Source: Gossypium raimondii (Eukaryota > Streptophyta > Magnoliopsida > Malvales > Malvaceae). From it: a stretch of 64,000 nt of DNA. The stretch is taken from the NCBI RefSeq assembly GCF_025698545.1, contig NC_068566.1:5377362-5441361 (forward strand). The letters are read 5' to 3'. Shown one piece after another: positions 59,821 to 64,000 of this stretch. The notes below the pieces were generated by a model that saw only the letters and a list, made by a program, of their open reading frames with translations, was not told where the DNA came from and ran no database searches. The translations under genes were made by a program, and so were the position numbers. How positions within the stretch are numbered: position 1 is the stretch's first letter; the number at the start of each line of letters is the position of its first letter.

Positions 59821-60134
59821 TAATCAAATTTACTACAATAATAAAAATTTTCAAATTTCAAATTTAATTTTTTAAAATATAAAATCTAAAATGGAAACTA
59901 TATAATTTTAATAATTATAATAATACAAGATAACATAATATTGTTCGATATATTTATTTATTAGTTAATTTTAAAATATTTATATTTATTATTCACAATA
60001 CATATTTATAAATAGCATGATATAATAAGTTTTTGTTAAAAACCTTTTAAGTGGTAGAAAAACTTTAGATAGAAGATAGTATAAACTGAAAACTTAAATT
60101 AATTACTAATTGTTTGAAATTGTAGAATATCAAT
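59821..60134. other. AT-rich spacer before the gag remnant
   Basis: No LTR or primer site is recognised upstream of the gag, so the 5' end of that element is missing or too degraded. Confidence 0.4.
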
Positions 60135-61560
60135 ATGAACATTCAAGGCAAACGTGGAAGGGGTAGACCTCATAGAGTTGTACCCATGAAACAACCCATA
60201 GTTTAGGGGGAAAACCCAACCTAGGAATATATGGAAAACTTTACCGCCAATGATGGCAGAGGCCATAAGAATTGGGATATGGAAATGAGAAATTAGAACG
60301 ATGGAACCATGCGAGACAATGTTGTGACTCAATCCATGTTGAGAGCACTCCAAAGAGTCGCTGGATTGGGTAATGGAAATGAAAACGAAAAGACGATGGC
60401 CGAAAAGCTCAAATCAAATAGGGTCGAACTGTTCAAAGGAGTTGCTGGTACAACTCCCACCATAGCCGAATATTGGATGGAAACGACGGAAAGAATTCTA
60501 GAGGATCTTAAGTGTACTTCTGAGCAAAAATTAAAAAGAGTCGTGTCCCTGTTAAGGGACGAGATTTATAGGTGGTAGCAAGCAATTGTTAAGGGAACAC
60601 TTACGGAACGAATAACTTGGAATTATTTCCAAGATGCTTTGAAGAAAAAGTATGTGGGTCCCCTTTACGTGAAAACTTGCATGCCCAAATTCGTCGGACT
60701 TAAATAGGGAGATATATTGGTTTCAGAGTATGAGGCGGAATTTTTTAGATTAAGTCGCTACACACCCAAATTAGTAGCAAAGGAGGAAGACAAGAGTCTG
60801 AGGTTTGAAGAAGGGCTAAGATATGACCTAAAAGTACAGGTGGCACTCCTCCAGGAAATGAATTTCGAAAATTTGGTTGAAAAGACCAAAATCTTAGAAG
60901 AAATTAAGTGCACGGAACGAGAAAAGAGACAAAAAGTTCCAAATAAAAGTGATTCGAGTTCAAATGATTCAAACCACATACCTATAAAAAGGGCTAGGCC
61001 ACAACCTGAATCCAATGACGAACGTGCTCCAAAGTGCTAATATTGTGAGAAACACCACAAAGGTAAATGTTGGAGAAAGATCGGTACTTGTTTTAAGTAT
61101 GGATCAAAGGAACATCAAATAAAGGATAGTTATCGTTGGAATAATTCTATTCAATCATAAAATCAAGGCCAAAACCAAACCCAAACACAAGAAAACTATG
61201 GTCCCAACTGAAACGACAAAAATCGAGGCCAGAGAACGCTAGCACAAAGTGCGAACCGTGTAGAAGTGAGACAACCAGCTTTAGTTTATACGACAAGAGG
61301 ACGGGAGAATAAGGATGTCGTCGATGACATCACAAGTTCTTAAAAATCTCACCTTAAAAAATTTCAAAGTGGCGTAGCAAAAGCGGATCGACCCAGTATC
61401 TTATCAACTTGAACTACCTCCTGAGCTAGATTGAATCCACAATGTGGTCCACGTATCTATGTTACGACACTATCGTTCTATCCCTTCTCATATCGTTCTT
61501 GCTGAAGAGATCGAGCTCCAGCCAAACTTTTCGGAATAAGGTAAGTTAAAATTCGAGGAC
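60135..61560 (+). pseudogene. Ty3 gag joined by deletion to the integrase C-terminus
   Basis: One frame from the ATG at 60135 (MNIQGKRGRGRPHRVVPM) holds the gag core with TPTIAEYWMETTERILEDLK, YFQDALKKKYVG and VSEYEAEFFRLSRYTPKLVA, then CCHC-like sequence with CEKHHKGKC and CFKYGSKEHQ (61044-61125). Stops lie at about 60204, 60216, 60291, 60576, 60705 and 61038. Gag-like reading ends near 61340. From about 61380 the frame reads DPVSYQLELPPELD, then HVSMLRHYRSIPSHIVLAEE, the C-terminal end of Ty3 integrases. Protease, RT, RNase H and the integrase core, some 3 kb in related elements, are absent. Confidence 0.8.
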
Positions 61561-61565
61561 AAATT

Positions 61566-61582
61566 TTCAAGGGAGGGAGATT
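61566..61582 (+). other. Polypurine tract
   Basis: CAAGGGAGGGAGATT stands directly before the LTR start TGTCACATCC. Confidence 0.7.
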
Positions 61583-62578
61583 TGTCACATCCTAAAAAAT
61601 AGGGATAAAATTTAGATTTTATTTTTTCAAGCAAATGGTAAGAAAATTTAGTATACCTTAAAAATTGTTTTAGTTAAAAGCTGTCAAGAATGAGCTTCTT
61701 GATTCAGTGGTAAGACTTAAGCTTACCCATAGATCCCAAGTTTGAAACCCCTTGTGTACATTCAACCAAAATATTTTATTTTTACCCCATAAAAGTGTTG
61801 AATTTGTAAAATAGCCTAGCCGAAATTTTTTTTTCAATAGAGCTCTAATTTCACATGAATTCCCAAAAACCTATTTCAATTAGGGAAAAGAGTTTATAAA
61901 TAGCCAACCCTTTTCAAACCCTATAATTGATATCTAGAGAATTTTTCAAGAAAACTCCCGAAGTTCCTTATTTGCAAAAACAATTTTCAACTGAGGAATT
62001 CAAAGTTTTCAAAATCATCCCTCTCCTCCCGAGTAGATCATCAATCTCCTCATCCGATTAAGGTTTTTGTGCCTTCAAATCAGGTGTGGGATCTATGCTT
62101 AAAATCATTGTGTATAGTTAATTGATGTACTAGAAAGTAAGAAATCAATATAGGTGAACCCTATAAGAATTGTTATACGAACCTATAGGAAATAACATGT
62201 GAACCCTATAAGAATTGTAATGCAAACCCCATAGAAATGTTATACGGACCCTTAGAAAACTACATGTGAACCCTTAAGTCGATGCTAGGAGAACCTATGT
62301 ATATAACCCATGTATACGAACCTATATGTGAACCCTGGATACTATGCGAGTTCAACAGGATCTGTGAACCCTAGGCACATGCAAGCTACATAGGACAAGC
62401 GAACCCTGTATAGTATACGAACTATACATGTTTAGTTATGTGAAACATGCTTGTTTATTATGCGAACCCTATTAAACATGTGAATCCTCACGTAAGTAAT
62501 TGTATGAGAATTGTATGTGTGAGCCTGTGTGTAAAACCTATGTATGAACCCCTGTGTGCGAGCCCCCGTGTGCGAACC
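61583..62578 (+). repeat. 3' LTR of the gag-deletion element (probable)
   Basis: Starts TGTCACATCC after the polypurine tract. It contains a tRNA-like stretch (GTGGTAAGACTTAAGCTTAC, then CAAGTTTGAAACCCC at about 61705-61760) and a TATA-like TTTATAAATAGCC at 61889. The right limit is set only by the next LTR start at 62579; a 5' partner is absent. Confidence 0.55.
62160..62578 (+). repeat. Degenerate array of GTGAACCCTAT-type words
   Basis: Some twenty occurrences of G(T/C)GAACCCT or GCGAACC at irregular spacings of about 12-45 bp. The first two stretches (GTGAACCCTATAAGAATTGT) are near-identical. No coding capacity. Confidence 0.65.
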
Positions 62579-64000
62579 TGTAACACCCTTAACCTGTATC
62601 TGTCGCCAGACTAGGGTTAAGAGGCATTACCAAACAATTCACATCATTATACAAACATTTCATACACATTGATCATGTATCATCATATCACATTCATTCA
62701 TAATCACATTGTCCCTTAAATAGGTCTACGAAATCTAAAACATGCTTTTAAGAAGGTTCGAGAATAAACTGGTTACATATAAAATTTTTTGAAACTTTAA
62801 GAATTTTCTAAGTAACAGACATCTCACGCCTATGTGAACAGCCGCGTGGACGAATATAGGCCATTTGCAAGGCCAATTCGCCAACCGTAAGGGTCAACTC
62901 TACACAAGCACATAATATACCATTATTCATCAATTGTGAATATCAATTTTGAACACTTCCACTAATGCATCAATAACTTTACTAAAGCTTACCACATAAC
63001 CACAATCACATTCCAATTATAAGGCCATCTACATATCAAACCTCACATTATAAACAAGTCAAATCTCATGGCTCAATACATTTCAAACATATAGGCACCA
63101 ATAGCCAAAATCACTTATACACTTAACAAACCAACTAGCCTATACATACCACATAACCAAAATTTCCAACCTTTTAAGTACCGAAACCATAACTGGATAG
63201 TTTGAAGGGATCTCCGATGATTTCCAACCCGAGCGAGCCTTCGGAACACCATAAACATAGAAAAATAAAACAAAGTAAGCTATAAAGCTTAGTAAGTTGA
63301 TATGTAAATAATAAGCAATCTGTTAACCTGCTTTTACCAATCCTCACAACATGTTCTCAAGATAACCAAACCAACTAGCCTATACATACCACATAACCAA
63401 AATTTCCAACCTTTTAAGTACCGAAACCATAACTGGATAGTTTGATGGGATCTCCGACGATTTCCAACCCGAGCGAGCCTTCGGAACACTATAAACATAG
63501 AAAAATAAAACAAAGTAAGCTATAAAGCTTAGTAAGTTGATATGTAAATAATAAGCAATCTGTTAACCTGCTTTTACCAATCCTCACAACATGTTCTCAA
63601 GATAATACAATAAAAATTGCACATAGTTCCACTATTTACTCATGTTCACATCAAGCTATCTACTAGAGTCATAGTCACTAAATTATTTATATCTTGCGCT
63701 ACAGAACTTCAAATTAAGATCCGCTTGATTTTACCGAAACTAGACTCATATATCTTCTTACCATAAAATTTTCAGAAATTTTGGTTTAGTAAATAAGTAT
63801 AGTTAATTCTTCAAAGTCGTCCATGTTCTGTTGTCTGACAATTCTGATCCTTCTTCTCTAAAAATTAATTATCTCTTAGTACGAGATTCAGATGATATTT
63901 CTATTTGTTTTTCTTGAAAATAGACTCATTATAATTTTAATCATATAAATTCTAACCCATAATTCTTTTTATACAATTTTTAATTATTTTCCAAATTCAG
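62579..64000 (+). repeat. Partial LTR-like sequence running off the right edge
   Basis: Opens TGTAACACCCTTAACCTGTA, a start I know from Ty3 LTRs of cotton-like genomes. It continues with ACTAGGGTTAAGAGGCATTA and contains a 240-bp tandem duplication. No internal region is in the window. Confidence 0.55.
63127..63606 (+). repeat. Exact-length tandem duplication, 2 x 240 bp
   Basis: 63127-63366 and 63367-63606 differ by about three bases (for example GATGATTT against GACGATTT). The duplication lies inside the LTR-like sequence and looks recent. Confidence 0.92.

Noticed and set aside
61690..61765. tRNA-like stretch as a functional tRNA gene
   Set aside because: No cloverleaf with paired acceptor stem can be drawn; it lies inside an LTR. 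The same holds for the SINE-like pieces at 2095 and 13537.

Overview
The window looks like nuclear DNA of a dicot plant. Genes are sparse and have GT-AG introns in AT-rich DNA, and most of the sequence is decayed LTR retrotransposons, MITE-like inverted repeats and tRNA-derived (SINE-like) fragments. The style of the repeats (a very long Tat-type Ty3 element with an extra ORF before gag, SIRE-like copia elements, LTRs opening with TGTAACACC) and the gene sequences suggest Malvaceae, most likely Gossypium (cotton). That placement is recollection and inference; no database was searched.

Host genes. On the minus strand at 9176-12492 lies an intact type I inositol polyphosphate 5-phosphatase, for which I could define ten phase-consistent exons (569 codons plus stop). 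On the plus strand at 15127-16228 is a cinnamoyl-CoA reductase-like NADPH-dependent reductase of the extended SDR family, with only one intron. On the minus strand at 18034-19987 is a plastid-type phosphoglycerate mutase gene that appears dead: two in-frame TGA codons and a lost splice acceptor. On the plus strand at 51936-54675 is an intact secreted GH5 glucan glucosidase-like gene with a fascin-like domain, in eight exons, carrying a MITE-like insertion in intron 5. A small one-exon membrane-protein pseudogene lies at 57205-57744 (minus). Nothing links these genes into one pathway.

Layout. 1-1375: copia gag/protease remnant running off the left edge. 1376-6800: MITE, SINE-like fragment and nested inverted repeats. 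6830-8640: degenerate Athila/Tat-like LTR, primer-binding site and gag. 9176-19987: the first three genes with intervening repeats. 20560-21305: inverted-repeat element. 22165-46913: a SIRE-like copia element on the minus strand, split by a 15.9-kb Tat-lineage Ty3 element on the plus strand (27468-43391) with a perfect 5-bp target duplication AATAG. Removing the insert rejoins the copia frame. 47890-48810: LINE 3' remnant. 49000-51460: small repeats. 51936-54675: GH5 gene. 55385-56560: LTR-like and MITE-like DNA. 57200-58150: pseudogene flanked by an inverted copy of its own 3' end. 58740-59820: tandem repeats. 60135-61582: Ty3 gag joined by deletion to the integrase C-terminus. 61583-64000: LTR sequences with internal tandem repeats.

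No wholly new system is evident. The items most worth a second look are the Tat element's extra ORF1 and its 3' minisatellite, the double-TGA phosphoglycerate mutase, the inverted 3' end beside the small pseudogene, and the repeated TATCGATA palindromes in the copia LTRs.
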